64,000 nt of DNA from Phenylobacterium sp. (GCF_013911965.1 NZ_JACESE010000003.1:124001-188000); one strand, 5' to 3'. Shown: positions 17,525 through 26,296, counted from the first letter of the stretch. Program-made: numbers and translations. The notes: generated by a model not told the origin, from the sequence alone.

Positions 17525-18280
17525 ATGACTGATTCCGCCCCCCGGCCGCTGGACGGCCGCATCGCCCTCGTCACCGGCGCCAGCCGCGGCATCGGCCGCG
17601 AATGCGCCCTGGCTCTGGCCAAGGCCGGCGCGCACGTGGTGGCGATCGCCCGCACACAGGGGGCGCTCGAGGCGCTCGACGACGAGATCCGCCAGGCGGG
17701 CGAGCAGGCGGCGACTCTGGCGGCCCTGGACATCGCCGACGGGGGCCAGATCGACCAGCTGTGCTACGCCATCCATCAGCGCTTCGGCCGGCTGGACGTC
17801 CTCGTCCACGCCGCGGCCATGCTCGGAGGCCTGAGCCCGGTCGCCCATGTCGATCCCAAGGCGTGGGACCGGATCGTGGCGGTGAACCTGACCGGGACCT
17901 ACCGCCTGCTGCGCAGCGCCGAGCCCCTGCTGAAGGCGGCCCCGTCCGGGCGGGCCCTGGTCTTCACGACCGGTCGGGTGGCCCGTCCGAAGGCTTTCTG
18001 GGGCGCCTATGGCGCGACCAAGGCCGGCGCCGAGCATCTGGTGCGGACCTGGGCCGACGAGCTGGAGAACACGACCGTCCGCGCCGCCCTGATCGATCCC
18101 GGGCAGATGCGCACCAAGATGCGCGCCGAGGCCATGCCGGGCGAGGATCCTGAGACCCTGCCCCATCCTTCCGAAATCGGCCCGATGATCGTGGAGCTGG
18201 CCAGCGCCGAGCTCGGTCAGCCCAAGGAGCCGGTCAGCTTCGCCGCGTGGAAGGCCGCGAGGGCGAACGCTTCCCACTGA
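17525..18280 (+). CDS. Short-chain dehydrogenase/reductase with Thr at the catalytic Ser position
   Basis: NAD(P)-dependent oxidoreductase of the SDR family, 251 residues, closest in appearance to YciK-type proteins. The cofactor motif is TGASRGIG at about 17-24, and YGATK provides the catalytic Tyr and Lys. Thirteen residues before the Tyr, where Ser normally stands, there is a Thr (VFTTGRVARP). The protein may therefore have altered or weak activity. It follows the transporter by ten bases. Its last 47 bases overlap the 3' end of der on the other strand. Confidence 0.85.
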   Translation: MTDSAPRPLDGRIALVTGASRGIGRECALALAKAGAHVVAIARTQGALEALDDEIRQAGEQAATLAALDIADGGQIDQLCYAIHQRFGRLDVLVHAAAMLGGLSPVAHVDPKAWDRIVAVNLTGTYRLLRSAEPLLKAAPSGRALVFTTGRVARPKAFWGAYGATKAGAEHLVRTWADELENTTVRAALIDPGQMRTKMRAEAMPGEDPETLPHPSEIGPMIVELASAELGQPKEPVSFAAWKAARANASH

Positions 18281-19772
18281 CGGGACGCCCCGTCGGCTTG
18301 GCCGGACGCGAGGGCCGGCCGCCCGGTTTGGCCGCGCCCTTGCCGGCCTTGGCGGGCTTGCCGCCTGCGGTCGTCTTGGCGCGCGCGGCCTTCACCGCCT
18401 TGCGCGGCGCCGTCTTGGCGGGCCCGCCCTTGGACTCGCCCTCGGCATAGGGATTGGAGCCGGACTTCACCGTCAGACGCACGGGCACGCCCGGCAGGTC
18501 GAAGCTCTCGCGGATCGAGTTGATCAGATAGCGGCGATAGCTGTCCGGCAACTGCGCCGCGCGGCTCGCGAACAGCACGAAGGTCGGCGGCCGGGCCTTG
18601 GTCTGGGCGATGTATTTCGGCCGGACGCGGCGGCCGTTCACGGCCGGCGGCGGGTGACGCTGGACGGCCATGGCCAGCCAGTCGTTCAGGTCGCGCGTCT
18701 TCACCTTGGTCGACCAGTCGGCATGGGCCTTGAAGACCGCCGGCATCAGCTTGTCGAGATTTCGGCCCGTCTCGGCCGAGAGCGCGATCATGGGCGCGCC
18801 GCGCACCTGCGGCAGCTTGCGCCCCACCTCCTCGGTCAGTTCGGCCAGCCGCGCCTGCGGATCCTCCACCAGGTCCCACTTGGCCAGGACGAAGACCAGC
18901 GCCCGCCCCTCGCGCTCGACCAGGTCGGCGATCTGAAGGTCCTGGATTTCCAGCGGATGGGTGGCGTCCATCACCAGCAGCACGACCTCGGCGAAGGTGA
19001 TGGCGCGGATGGTGTCCTGGGTGGACAGCCGCTCCAGCTTCTCCTGCACCTTGGCCTTGCGCCGCAAGCCGGCGGTGTCCACCAGCCGGATGGCGCGGTC
19101 GTCCCACCGCCAGTCGACGGGAATGGCGTCGCGGGTGATGCCGGCCTCGGGTCCGGTCAGTAGCCGGTCCTCGCCGATCAGACGGTTGACCAGGGTCGAC
19201 TTGCCGGCGTTCGGGCGGCCGACGATGGCCAGGCGGATGGGCTTGTCGCCCTCGTCCTCCTCCTCGTCCTCGCCGGCTTCCGGCACGGCGGCCAGGACGG
19301 CGGCGTAGAGGTCGGCCATGCCCTCGCCGTGCTCGGCCGACAGCGGGACGGGCTCGCCGAAGCCGAGATTGAAGGCCTCCAGCGTGCCGGCGTCGCCCTG
19401 GCGGCCCTCGGCCTTGTTGGCGATCAGCACGACCGGCTTGCCGGCCTTGCGCAGGATCTCCCCGAACACCTCGTCGAGCGGCGCGACTCCCTCGCGAGAG
19501 TCGATGACGAACAGGGAAAGGTCGGCCTCTGCAATGGCCAGCTCGGTCTGGCGGCGCATGCGCGCCTCCAGGCTCTCGTCGGTGACGTCCTCGAAGCCGG
19601 CGGTGTCGATCAGTTCCAGGTCGATGTCGCCCAGCCGGCCGGTCGCGAACCGGCGGTCTCGGGTGACGCCCGGCTGGTCGTCGACGATGGCGAGCTTGCG
19701 GCCCGCCAGCCGGTTGAACAGGGTGGACTTGCCCACGTTGGGGCGTCCGACGATCGCGATCTTGAGCGGCAT
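18234..19772 (-). CDS. der: Ribosome-associated GTPase Der (EngA)
   Basis: Double-GTPase needed for maturation of the 50S subunit. It has 512 residues. The first G domain has GRPNVGKST at 9-17 and DTAG near 56-59; the second has GRPNAGKST at 185-193; a KH-like domain follows. An acidic linker (EAGEDEEEDEGD, about 165-176) separates the two G domains. The last 65 or so residues are a Lys/Arg/Pro/Ala-rich tail not seen in enteric Der. GGAG precedes the ATG at 19772. The 3' end overlaps the convergent SDR gene. Confidence 0.96.
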   Translation of the reverse strand: MPLKIAIVGRPNVGKSTLFNRLAGRKLAIVDDQPGVTRDRRFATGRLGDIDLELIDTAGFEDVTDESLEARMRRQTELAIAEADLSLFVIDSREGVAPLDEVFGEILRKAGKPVVLIANKAEGRQGDAGTLEAFNLGFGEPVPLSAEHGEGMADLYAAVLAAVPEAGEDEEEDEGDKPIRLAIVGRPNAGKSTLVNRLIGEDRLLTGPEAGITRDAIPVDWRWDDRAIRLVDTAGLRRKAKVQEKLERLSTQDTIRAITFAEVVLLVMDATHPLEIQDLQIADLVEREGRALVFVLAKWDLVEDPQARLAELTEEVGRKLPQVRGAPMIALSAETGRNLDKLMPAVFKAHADWSTKVKTRDLNDWLAMAVQRHPPPAVNGRRVRPKYIAQTKARPPTFVLFASRAAQLPDSYRRYLINSIRESFDLPGVPVRLTVKSGSNPYAEGESKGGPAKTAPRKAVKAARAKTTAGGKPAKAGKGAAKPGGRPSRPAKPTGRPVSGKRSPSRPSTRRS

Positions 19773-19827
19773 GAGCGCTCCATAGAGCCTTTCGGCCCCA
19801 AGTGGAAACGCTACGCTGTGTGACGCC

Positions 19828-21216
19828 TCAGCTCAGGGCGATCAGCCGCGCTTCGTCGGTCACCACATAGATCATGCCGTCGACGGCGATCGGGGCGATC
19901 AGCACCGGCGAGCCCAGTTCGAAGCGGCGCTCCACCTCGCCCGTCTTGGCGTTCAGCACGGCCATCTCGCCGCTCGACGAGGCGACCACCAGCTTGCCCG
20001 AAGCCAGCAGCGGGCTGGTCCAGATCGGCCGACCCACGCTGCGCCCGCCGATCCCGAAGAAACCGCCCTTCTTCTCGGGCTCGATCCCCTCGTTGAGGTC
20101 CTGAATCCAGTAGACCTGTCCGCTCTCGCGCGAGACGCAGACCACCTCGCCCGCCTTGGAGACCACATAGACCACGTCGCCGGCCGGCCAGGGCGTGGTG
20201 ATGCCGGTCACCGGCAGCGTCCAGCGCGGCGCACCGGTGCGCAGGTCCACCGCGGCGAAGACGCCCGAGTGGCTCACCGCATAGACATCGCCGCGATAGA
20301 TGGCCGGACGGCCCGGGATGTCGCGGATTTCCGACAGGGCGTTCGTGCGGCTGGCCCGCGACAGACCTTCGTTCCACAGGTCATTGCCGTTGGCGCTGCG
20401 CAAGGCGACCAGTTCGCCGGAACTGAAGGAAGCCACCACCGTCTCGCCGGACACGGCCGGGCTGGACGCCTCGAGGATGCGCGCCGGTTCGCTGAGCGCC
20501 TGATAGGTCCAGCTCGGCGTGCCCGTCGCCGCTTCGAAGGTCAGCAGGGTGTTGTCGATGGCCACGGCCATGACCCGACCGGCGGTCACGGTGGGCGCCG
20601 CATGGATCGGCTGTTCGACGTCGCGCCGCCATTCCACCGCGCCGGTGCCGGCGTTCAGGCGCGCGACGAAGCGGTAGCCGGACGTGACGTAGAGCTTGCC
20701 ATCCGCGAAGGCGAGGCCGCCGCCGAAACCTTCGCGCTCGTCACGGCGGGACGGGGCGAGGTCCTGGCTCCAGACCTCGCGCCCGGACTTGGCGTCGAAG
20801 GCGCTGACCTGGGCGGCGCCGTCCATCACATAGATGCGTCCTTCGGCGACGACCGGCGGGGCGGTGACGTGGTGTCCGCGGCCGGACGCCTCGCCGAAGT
20901 CGCGCCGCCAGGCCACGTCGAAGTTCACCGGGGCGACGACGTGCTCGACGGCCTGTTCGAGATTGCCGCCGGGCAGCGGCCAGGACTCGCGCTCATAGGG
21001 CGTCGGCAGGAAGAAGTCCGCGCCGCGCAGCGTGTCGGACACGCTCAAGGTCTCGTCGAAGGCGATGATCGAGATCCGCTCGCCCTCGCCGGCCACTTCC
21101 TGAGGCCCTTCGTCCCGATCGAACGGGTTGAGGCGATTGATGGTCGAGCAGCCGCTGACGGCGACCGCGCTCGCCAGCAGGGCGGCGACCAGCGAGAGGC
21201 GGCGAGTGGTCATCAT
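19828..21216 (-). CDS. bamB: Outer membrane assembly lipoprotein BamB-like, PQQ-type beta-propeller
   Basis: Lipoprotein of the BAM complex that helps insert beta-barrel proteins. It has 462 residues. A lipobox VSGC gives an acylated Cys23, and repeated blades of the PQQ/YWTD type follow, visible as recurring A-x-D-x-x-G-x-x-x-W patterns (DAKSGREVW, NAGTGAVEW, RSANGNDLW, DLRTGAPRW). The start overlaps the stop of the upstream TPR gene as ATGA. The pairing with a YfgM-like protein and the position upstream of der mirror the enteric yfgM-bamB-der order. Confidence 0.92.
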   Translation of the reverse strand: MMTTRRLSLVAALLASAVAVSGCSTINRLNPFDRDEGPQEVAGEGERISIIAFDETLSVSDTLRGADFFLPTPYERESWPLPGGNLEQAVEHVVAPVNFDVAWRRDFGEASGRGHHVTAPPVVAEGRIYVMDGAAQVSAFDAKSGREVWSQDLAPSRRDEREGFGGGLAFADGKLYVTSGYRFVARLNAGTGAVEWRRDVEQPIHAAPTVTAGRVMAVAIDNTLLTFEAATGTPSWTYQALSEPARILEASSPAVSGETVVASFSSGELVALRSANGNDLWNEGLSRASRTNALSEIRDIPGRPAIYRGDVYAVSHSGVFAAVDLRTGAPRWTLPVTGITTPWPAGDVVYVVSKAGEVVCVSRESGQVYWIQDLNEGIEPEKKGGFFGIGGRSVGRPIWTSPLLASGKLVVASSSGEMAVLNAKTGEVERRFELGSPVLIAPIAVDGMIYVVTDEARLIALS

Positions 21217-21953
21217 TGCGAAGCGGAACCTTGCTGTTGCGGTTGCGCGGGCGCCTCGGGCGCCGGCAGGGCGATGGCCGCCTTCACGGCCGCCGGAAGG
21301 GTCTTGGCCGTGCCCGACTCGATCAGGGCGCGGGCGGCCTGGGCCCGCTGGCGGGCCTGGTCGGAGGCGCCCGGCAGCAGGGCGATGACGCCGAAGTCCG
21401 CACGAGCGCCGTCGACGTCGCCGGCCATCAGCTTGGCGAAGGCCAGAGCTTCGAGGGCCTCGGCCCGATAGGGGCGGCCCTCCTCGGTCAGGGGCTGCAG
21501 GCGTTCGGTCATGGTGTCCAGCGGCGCCGTATCGAGGAGCGCCAAGGCGGATTTGAGGCGGGCGGCGTCGCCGATGATCGGATCGGGCGCGCGCTCGGCC
21601 GCCCGGTCCAGGAGCGCCACCGCGCCCTCCACGTCCTCCTCCCCGAGGCGCAGGCCCGCCTGCTGCATCAGGGCGAGCGACGCGTAACCGTCGGCCCGGC
21701 CCTCGGCGACCTCCGCAAACAGGCGGTTGGCCTGTTCTTCATCGCCTTCGGCGAAGGCCTGGACGCCCTCGGCATAGGTCTCCGACGCCTCGGCGTAGCT
21801 GCGGGCCTGCCAGGTCTGCCACCCCCAGATCCCCAGGGCGATCAGGCCGGCCAGGACCAGCACGCCGACAATCCAAGGCAACGCCTTGAACGCGAGCGTC
21901 TTGTACCGGTCGGCGCGAAGCTGCTCCTCGACCTCTTCGAAAACGTCAGACAC
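21213..21953 (-). CDS. YfgM-like TPR protein (ancillary SecYEG/chaperone factor)
   Basis: Membrane-anchored tetratricopeptide protein, 246 residues. It has a short cytoplasmic N-terminus, one membrane helix at about 26-47, then a periplasmic helical repeat domain and a Pro/Gln-rich tail. The YfgM/UPF0070 family links the Sec translocon with periplasmic chaperones and often sits directly before bamB, exactly as here with a four-base overlap. The family match is by layout and sequence style. Confidence 0.8.
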   Translation of the reverse strand: MSDVFEEVEEQLRADRYKTLAFKALPWIVGVLVLAGLIALGIWGWQTWQARSYAEASETYAEGVQAFAEGDEEQANRLFAEVAEGRADGYASLALMQQAGLRLGEEDVEGAVALLDRAAERAPDPIIGDAARLKSALALLDTAPLDTMTERLQPLTEEGRPYRAEALEALAFAKLMAGDVDGARADFGVIALLPGASDQARQRAQAARALIESGTAKTLPAAVKAAIALPAPEAPAQPQQQGSASQ

Positions 21954-22033
21954 GAACGGGAACTCCGCGCTCAGGCGAGAAAATCAGAGGCGGCGAACCT
22001 ATAGCGCAAGGCGTTGCGCCGCAACGCCGGGGC

Positions 22034-22837
22034 TCAGCCCGCCTTGGCGAAGTAGATCTCAGCCGGGCCGGGGAAGCGGCGGGCGCGGACATCCTCGGCA
22101 TAGCCGTTGACCGCCTTGAGGATTTCGCTCCGCAGATCGCCGTAGCGGCGCACGAACTTCGGCGTCCAGTCGAACAGGCCGAGCATGTCGTCCGTCACCA
22201 GGATCTGACCGTCGCAGCCGGCCGAGGCGCCGATGCCGATGGTGGGGACCTCGATCGCCTCGGTGATCTCGCGGGCCAGCCCCTCGGCGACGCCTTCCAC
22301 CACCACGGCGAACGCGCCAGCCTCGGCCGTGGCCTTGGCCTCGTCGAGGATCCGGGCGCGCTCGTCCGCGCCCTTCCCCTTGGCCTTGAAGCCGCCGTCC
22401 ACCAGCACCGCCTGGGGACGCAGCCCCACGTGACCCATCACCGGGACGCCGCGCTTCACCAGATAGGAAATGGTGTCGACCACGGCGGGGCCCGCCTCCA
22501 CCTTCACCGCCTGGGCGCCGGTCTCCTTCATCACGCGCGCGGCGTTGTCGTAGGCCTGCTCCGGCGCGCCCTCATAGGATCCGAAGGGCATGTCGACGAC
22601 CACCATGGCCCGACGCGAACCGCGCATCACCGCCTGTCCGTGCAGGATCATCATGTCGAGCGTGACGCCGACCGTGTTGGGAAGGCCGTGGACCACCATG
22701 CCCACCGAGTCGCCCACCAGGAGCAGGTCGCAGGCCTCGTCGAGCAACTCGGCCATCGGAGCGGTGTAGGCGGTGAGGCAGACAATGGGTTCGCCCCCCT
22801 TTCGGGCGGCGATGTCCGGCGCGGCCAGACGGCGCAC
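22034..22837 (-). CDS. panB: 3-methyl-2-oxobutanoate hydroxymethyltransferase
   Basis: First enzyme of pantothenate synthesis, adding a hydroxymethyl group from methylene-tetrahydrofolate to ketoisovalerate. It has 267 residues from GTG at 22837. The motifs [32 protein letters not shown] and GHVGLRPQ are present, with metal-binding Asp residues. An in-frame CTG at 22861 would add eight residues (reading LSSHRQEK) and has GAGGAG exactly eight bases upstream, so the true start may be there. It follows the anti-sigma gene directly and is probably cotranscribed with it. Confidence 0.94.
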   Translation of the reverse strand: MRRLAAPDIAARKGGEPIVCLTAYTAPMAELLDEACDLLLVGDSVGMVVHGLPNTVGVTLDMMILHGQAVMRGSRRAMVVVDMPFGSYEGAPEQAYDNAARVMKETGAQAVKVEAGPAVVDTISYLVKRGVPVMGHVGLRPQAVLVDGGFKAKGKGADERARILDEAKATAEAGAFAVVVEGVAEGLAREITEAIEVPTIGIGASAGCDGQILVTDDMLGLFDWTPKFVRRYGDLRSEILKAVNGYAEDVRARRFPGPAEIYFAKAG

Positions 22838-22863
22838 CTTTTCCTGGCGGTGGGAAGACAGGA

Positions 22864-23244
22864 TCAGATCTCCTCGATCAGTCGTGTGATGGCGAAGCCC
22901 ATGGCCAGGACGGCGAGGCCGGCGGCGACCCAGACGGTCTCAACCCCGGCCGGACGGCTGAGCAGCAGGTCGGCCTGCGGAGCCAGCTGCTTCACGCCCG
23001 AGGTCAGCACGCGCGCCGATTCGCTGGAGGCGGCTTCGGCGCGGTCGAAAAGGTTCGACATGATCAGCTGGCTCGCCCCGATGACGCCGCCGACGAGGCC
23101 CGCGACGCCGATGAGGGCGCGACGCGCGGCCCAGCCGCGATCGAGCCGGCGCTGCACGCGCTGGGCGAAAGCCTCAGCGTCGGGCAGCTCGGGCGCTTCG
23201 CTGAAGAGGCGCTCGAGGGAACGTTCGAAGTCGGCCTCAGCCAT
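22864..23244 (-). CDS. Probable membrane anti-sigma factor
   Basis: It has 126 residues from the ATG at 23244, with GGGAGG upstream, and overlaps the sigma gene end by eight bases. An N-terminal soluble part (about 1-38, with an [16 protein letters not shown] helix) is followed by two membrane helices at about 40-60 and 103-122. This layout and the tight coupling to the sigma gene suggest that it holds the ECF factor at the membrane. I see no ZAS zinc motif, so it is not the classic zinc-binding type. Confidence 0.7.
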   Translation of the reverse strand: MAEADFERSLERLFSEAPELPDAEAFAQRVQRRLDRGWAARRALIGVAGLVGGVIGASQLIMSNLFDRAEAASSESARVLTSGVKQLAPQADLLLSRPAGVETVWVAAGLAVLAMGFAITRLIEEI

Positions 23245-23815
23245 TGCCGCGCCTCCCTGCTGACGCCCCAGCCTCAGGCGCCAGTCGCGCTCTGAGTTTA
23301 TCCAGACCACGTTTGACATGGGATTTGACCGTTCCAAGAGGCAGGTTCAAGGCCTCAGCGGCTTCGGCGTGCGAAAGTCCGGCGCCGTAGCAGAACGAGA
23401 CGCAGATCCGCTCGGCGTCGTTCAGCACCTTCATCGCCTCGTCCAGATCCAGCCGGCCGGCGGGATCGGGTTCAGGGGCGGCCTCGTCCTCCCGGGTTTC
23501 CTCGGCCGCCAGACGCAGGCGCTTCTCCTTCTGCAGGCGGCGCGTGTAGGTGCGTGCGGCGATCTTCTTCACCCACCCGGCGAAGGTCCCCTCCCCGCGG
23601 AAATCGGCCACGGCCTCGAAGGCGGCGATAAAGGCGTCCTGCGCTAGGTCGTCCGCCTCGCTGGGCTGCGCGCCCATGCGGCGCAACAGTCCGCGAACCG
23701 CGCTGCCGTGACGGCGCACCAGCTCGCCGAAGGCCATGCGGTCGCCGGCGGCGGCGAGCGTGGCGAGCTCGACGTCGTGGAGACTCGAAAGGCGGTGTCG
23801 TTCGGCGCCCGACAT
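23237..23815 (-). CDS. ECF-type RNA polymerase sigma factor
   Basis: It has 192 residues. Region 2 spans about 25-90, with DLAQDAFIAAFEAVADFRGEG and the GWVKKIAARTYTRRL block. Region 4 spans about 128-182, with AERICVSFCYGAGLSHAEAAEALN and the recognition helix LPLGTVKSHVKRGLDKLRARL. There is no region 1 or 3. GGGGGAG precedes the ATG at 23815. The gene lies between a DUF6249 membrane protein and its likely anti-sigma factor. The regulon is unknown; self-regulation from upstream of the DUF6249 gene is likely. Confidence 0.92.
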   Translation of the reverse strand: MSGAERHRLSSLHDVELATLAAAGDRMAFGELVRRHGSAVRGLLRRMGAQPSEADDLAQDAFIAAFEAVADFRGEGTFAGWVKKIAARTYTRRLQKEKRLRLAAEETREDEAAPEPDPAGRLDLDEAMKVLNDAERICVSFCYGAGLSHAEAAEALNLPLGTVKSHVKRGLDKLRARLAPEAGASAGRRGNG

Positions 23816-23842
23816 GGGTTCTCTCCCCCGATGCCGTGCGCT

Positions 23843-24247
23843 CTAGGACCGGTTCCGGCCGATGAAGCTCATGATGATGAAGGCCAGGCCGATGAAGCCG
23901 GGAAAGGCTGCGACGCCCATCAGAACGTAGGTGGCGTCCGGCTCCTCGAAGCCGATGGCGTAGCCGAAGGCGGCCAGACCGACGGCGATGCCCAGCCAGA
24001 TCACGCCCGTGCGCAGGTCCCGTTCGGGCGAAGGCTTCGGCTTGACCTTCACGTCCTGGGTCAGCGCCTCGACGAGTTCGGGCGGCAGCGTCTGCCCCTT
24101 CTCATAGGCGAGTTGGATCGTGCGGTGCAGGTTGTCCCGCTCCCGGGCCTTGAGCCAGCGGGGCACGACGATGATGGCCACGATGGCGCTGAAGACGATG
24201 GCGGTGTGAAGGACGCCGGAGAAGATCCCGGCGATGGCGACGTCCAT
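23843..24247 (-). CDS. DUF6249-like membrane protein of the sigma operon
   Basis: It has 134 residues with three hydrophobic segments (about 5-28, 81-98 and 106-127) and a cytoplasmic-looking middle stretch (KARERDNLHRTIQLAYEKGQ followed by LPPELVEAL). Similar proteins occur next to ECF sigma/anti-sigma pairs in Caulobacterales and xanthomonads and are labelled DUF6249; the function is not known. GAGAGGAAA precedes the ATG at 24247. The sigma gene follows after 27 bases, so it heads the operon and may be part of the signal sensor. Confidence 0.7.
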   Translation of the reverse strand: MDVAIAGIFSGVLHTAIVFSAIVAIIVVPRWLKARERDNLHRTIQLAYEKGQTLPPELVEALTQDVKVKPKPSPERDLRTGVIWLGIAVGLAAFGYAIGFEEPDATYVLMGVAAFPGFIGLAFIIMSFIGRNRS

Positions 24248-24637
24248 GAGGCTTTCCTCTCAATGCTCGACGGGGCGCGTTCGGCCCGCTCGCATGATAG
24301 GAGGCCGCGCCCGGCCCCGACAGATGCAAGCGCGACCATGAAATCTTGGTCATGAAGCCCGGACGGCCGGCGGCGGCGGCCGGGACGCTGAAAGGACGCG
24401 CACGGACTGCGCAGGCGGCGGCCGTTTTTGAGGCGTCTCAGGAAAAGCCTCCAGCCGTGCGGGCTCGAGGTTTACACGCACGTTTTTACATGCTGCGCTT
24501 CTAGGTGACGCAGCTTTTTCAACCATAGCGGCTGTTCTGTTTTGATTTCCTGCGTCGCCAGGGCGGGGATGCTGGGCCCGACACCAGCATGCGGCGCCCC
24601 GTCTGCGTCAGGCGTTTGCTCAATCGGAGTTTGGGGG
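24248..24637. other. Intergenic region between the sigma operon and the M20 hydrolase
   Basis: No coding frame is convincing here. It holds the divergent promoters. A dyad GACCA (24334-24338) with TGGTC (24347-24351) lies 87-104 bases before the DUF6249 start. A direct repeat TTTACAYGC occurs at 24471-24479 and 24485-24493. A hairpin GCTGCG (24492-24497) with CGCAGC (24509-24514) is followed by TTTTT, terminator-like on the plus strand, although no gene ends there. A short non-coding transcript or a leader attenuator would fit. Confidence 0.4.
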
Positions 24638-26242
24638 ATGATAGCAATGAGACACTCGGTGAAGCGGTCGCTGGCGACCCTGCTGCTGGCGACGGCCCTC
24701 GTGGCGCCCGGCGTCCTGGCCCATGCGGAAGCGCCGCCCGAAATGAAGTCGGCCGCCGTGGCCGGCGTCGAAGCCCGCGCCAAGCTGGCTCAGGAGATGG
24801 TGGACTCCATCTACAGCTTCGCCGAACCCGGCTTCCAGGAGTTCCGCACCTCCGAATACGTGACCGGCATCCTGGAGAAGAACGGCTTCAAGATCCAACG
24901 CGGCGTGGCCGGCATCCCCACGGCCTGGACGGCGACCTGGGGCTCCGGCGGGCCCAAGATCGCCCTCGGCAGCGACATCGACGGCCTGCTGGGCCTCTCG
25001 CAGGTTCCCGGCTCGCCGGAGATCAAGCCGCAGGTGCCCGGCGCGCCGGGCCATGGCGAAGGGCACAATTCGGGCATGCCCCTCATCGTCGTCGCGGCCC
25101 TGGCGGCCAAGGACGTGATGCAGAAGAACAACCTGCCCGGCACCCTCATGATCTGGCCGGGCGTGGCCGAGGAGCTGCTGGCGACCAAGGCCTTCTATGT
25201 CCGCGACGGGATGTTCAAGGACGTGGATGCGAGCATCTTCACCCACGTCAGCCGCGACTTCTCCACCGGCTGGGGCCCGATGGGCAACAACGGCATGGTG
25301 TCGGTGGAGTACACCTTCCACGGCAAGACGGCGCACTCCGCAGGCGCGCCCTGGGCCGGCCGCAGCGCCCTCGACGCCGTGGAGCTCATGAACACGGCCT
25401 GGAACATGCGCCGCGAGCACCTGCCGGTGACGCAGCGCTCGCACTACGTCATCACCAACGGCGGCGGTCAGCCCAACATCGTCCCGGACACCGCCAGCGT
25501 CTGGTACTACTTCCGCGAACAGACCTTCGACTCCATCCGCGGCCTCTATGAGACCGGCAACCGGATCTCGCAGGCGGCGGCCATGGCCACCGACACCACG
25601 GTCGAGCGGCGCATTCTCGGCTATGCCGCGCCCAACTACGGAAACAAGCCCCTGGCCGAAGCGGCCTACGCGAACATCCAGGCGGTGGGCATGCCCCAGT
25701 GGAGCGCCGAGGACCAGGCCTTCGCCAAGGCGGTCCAGGAGGCGAACGATCTGAAGGTCGAGCCCCTGGCGACCGAGATCGCTCCCCTGTCCACGCCCGA
25801 CGGCCGCGGACAGTCGATGGGCGGCGGCTCCGACGACATCGGCGACATCATGTGGACCGTGCCGACGATCACCGTCCGCTATCCCTCCAACATCCCCAAC
25901 ACGATCGGACACCATGTGACCGCCGCCATCGGCATGGCGACCCCGATCGCCCACAAGGGCGTGGTCGCCGGCGCCAAGGCGGTGTCCATGACCATCCTCG
26001 ACATCGTCACGACGCCGAGCCTGGTCGCCGAAGCCAAGGACTACTTCCAGAACGTCCAGCTCAAGGACGACACCTACGATCCGGTCCTGACGCCCGAGGA
26101 CAAGCCGGCCATCCACCTGAACCGCGTCGTCATGGAGCAGATGCGGCCCAAGATGGAACCGCTCTATTACGACCCGTCCAAGTACGACAGCTATCTGGAA
26201 CAGCTTGGGGTCGCCTACCCCACTCTCCCGGCGAAGCAGTAG
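24638..26242 (+). CDS. Secreted M20-family amidohydrolase (AbgB/aminobenzoyl-glutamate hydrolase-like)
   Basis: Metal-dependent peptidase/amidohydrolase, 534 residues, with a signal peptide to about residue 30 (APGVLAHAEA). Metal and active-site regions are visible: GSDIDGL, GHGEGHNSGMP, PAEE-like GVAEELLATK, FTHVSRDF, and the dimerisation domain motif HGKTAHSAGAPWAGRSALDA. A His near the end (IGHHVTAAIG) is typical of AbgB-like members. GGAG lies eight bases before the ATG at 24638; an ATG at 24647 is the alternative. A strong terminator follows. The likely job is cleaving amide-linked amino acids in the periplasm. Confidence 0.88.
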   Translation: MIAMRHSVKRSLATLLLATALVAPGVLAHAEAPPEMKSAAVAGVEARAKLAQEMVDSIYSFAEPGFQEFRTSEYVTGILEKNGFKIQRGVAGIPTAWTATWGSGGPKIALGSDIDGLLGLSQVPGSPEIKPQVPGAPGHGEGHNSGMPLIVVAALAAKDVMQKNNLPGTLMIWPGVAEELLATKAFYVRDGMFKDVDASIFTHVSRDFSTGWGPMGNNGMVSVEYTFHGKTAHSAGAPWAGRSALDAVELMNTAWNMRREHLPVTQRSHYVITNGGGQPNIVPDTASVWYYFREQTFDSIRGLYETGNRISQAAAMATDTTVERRILGYAAPNYGNKPLAEAAYANIQAVGMPQWSAEDQAFAKAVQEANDLKVEPLATEIAPLSTPDGRGQSMGGGSDDIGDIMWTVPTITVRYPSNIPNTIGHHVTAAIGMATPIAHKGVVAGAKAVSMTILDIVTTPSLVAEAKDYFQNVQLKDDTYDPVLTPEDKPAIHLNRVVMEQMRPKMEPLYYDPSKYDSYLEQLGVAYPTLPAKQ

Positions 26243-26254
26243 CCCCAAGCCCGG

Positions 26255-26292
26255 ACGCCCCGCGCCTCCCCTTGGGCGCGGGGCGTTTTTTT
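26255..26292 (+). terminator. Strong terminator after the M20 hydrolase
   Basis: A perfect 12-bp stem pairs 26255-26266 with 26275-26286, followed by seven Ts (26286-26292). It also lies just beyond the convergent Lrp gene and may stop transcription from both sides. Confidence 0.9.
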
Positions 26293-26296
26293 ATGC

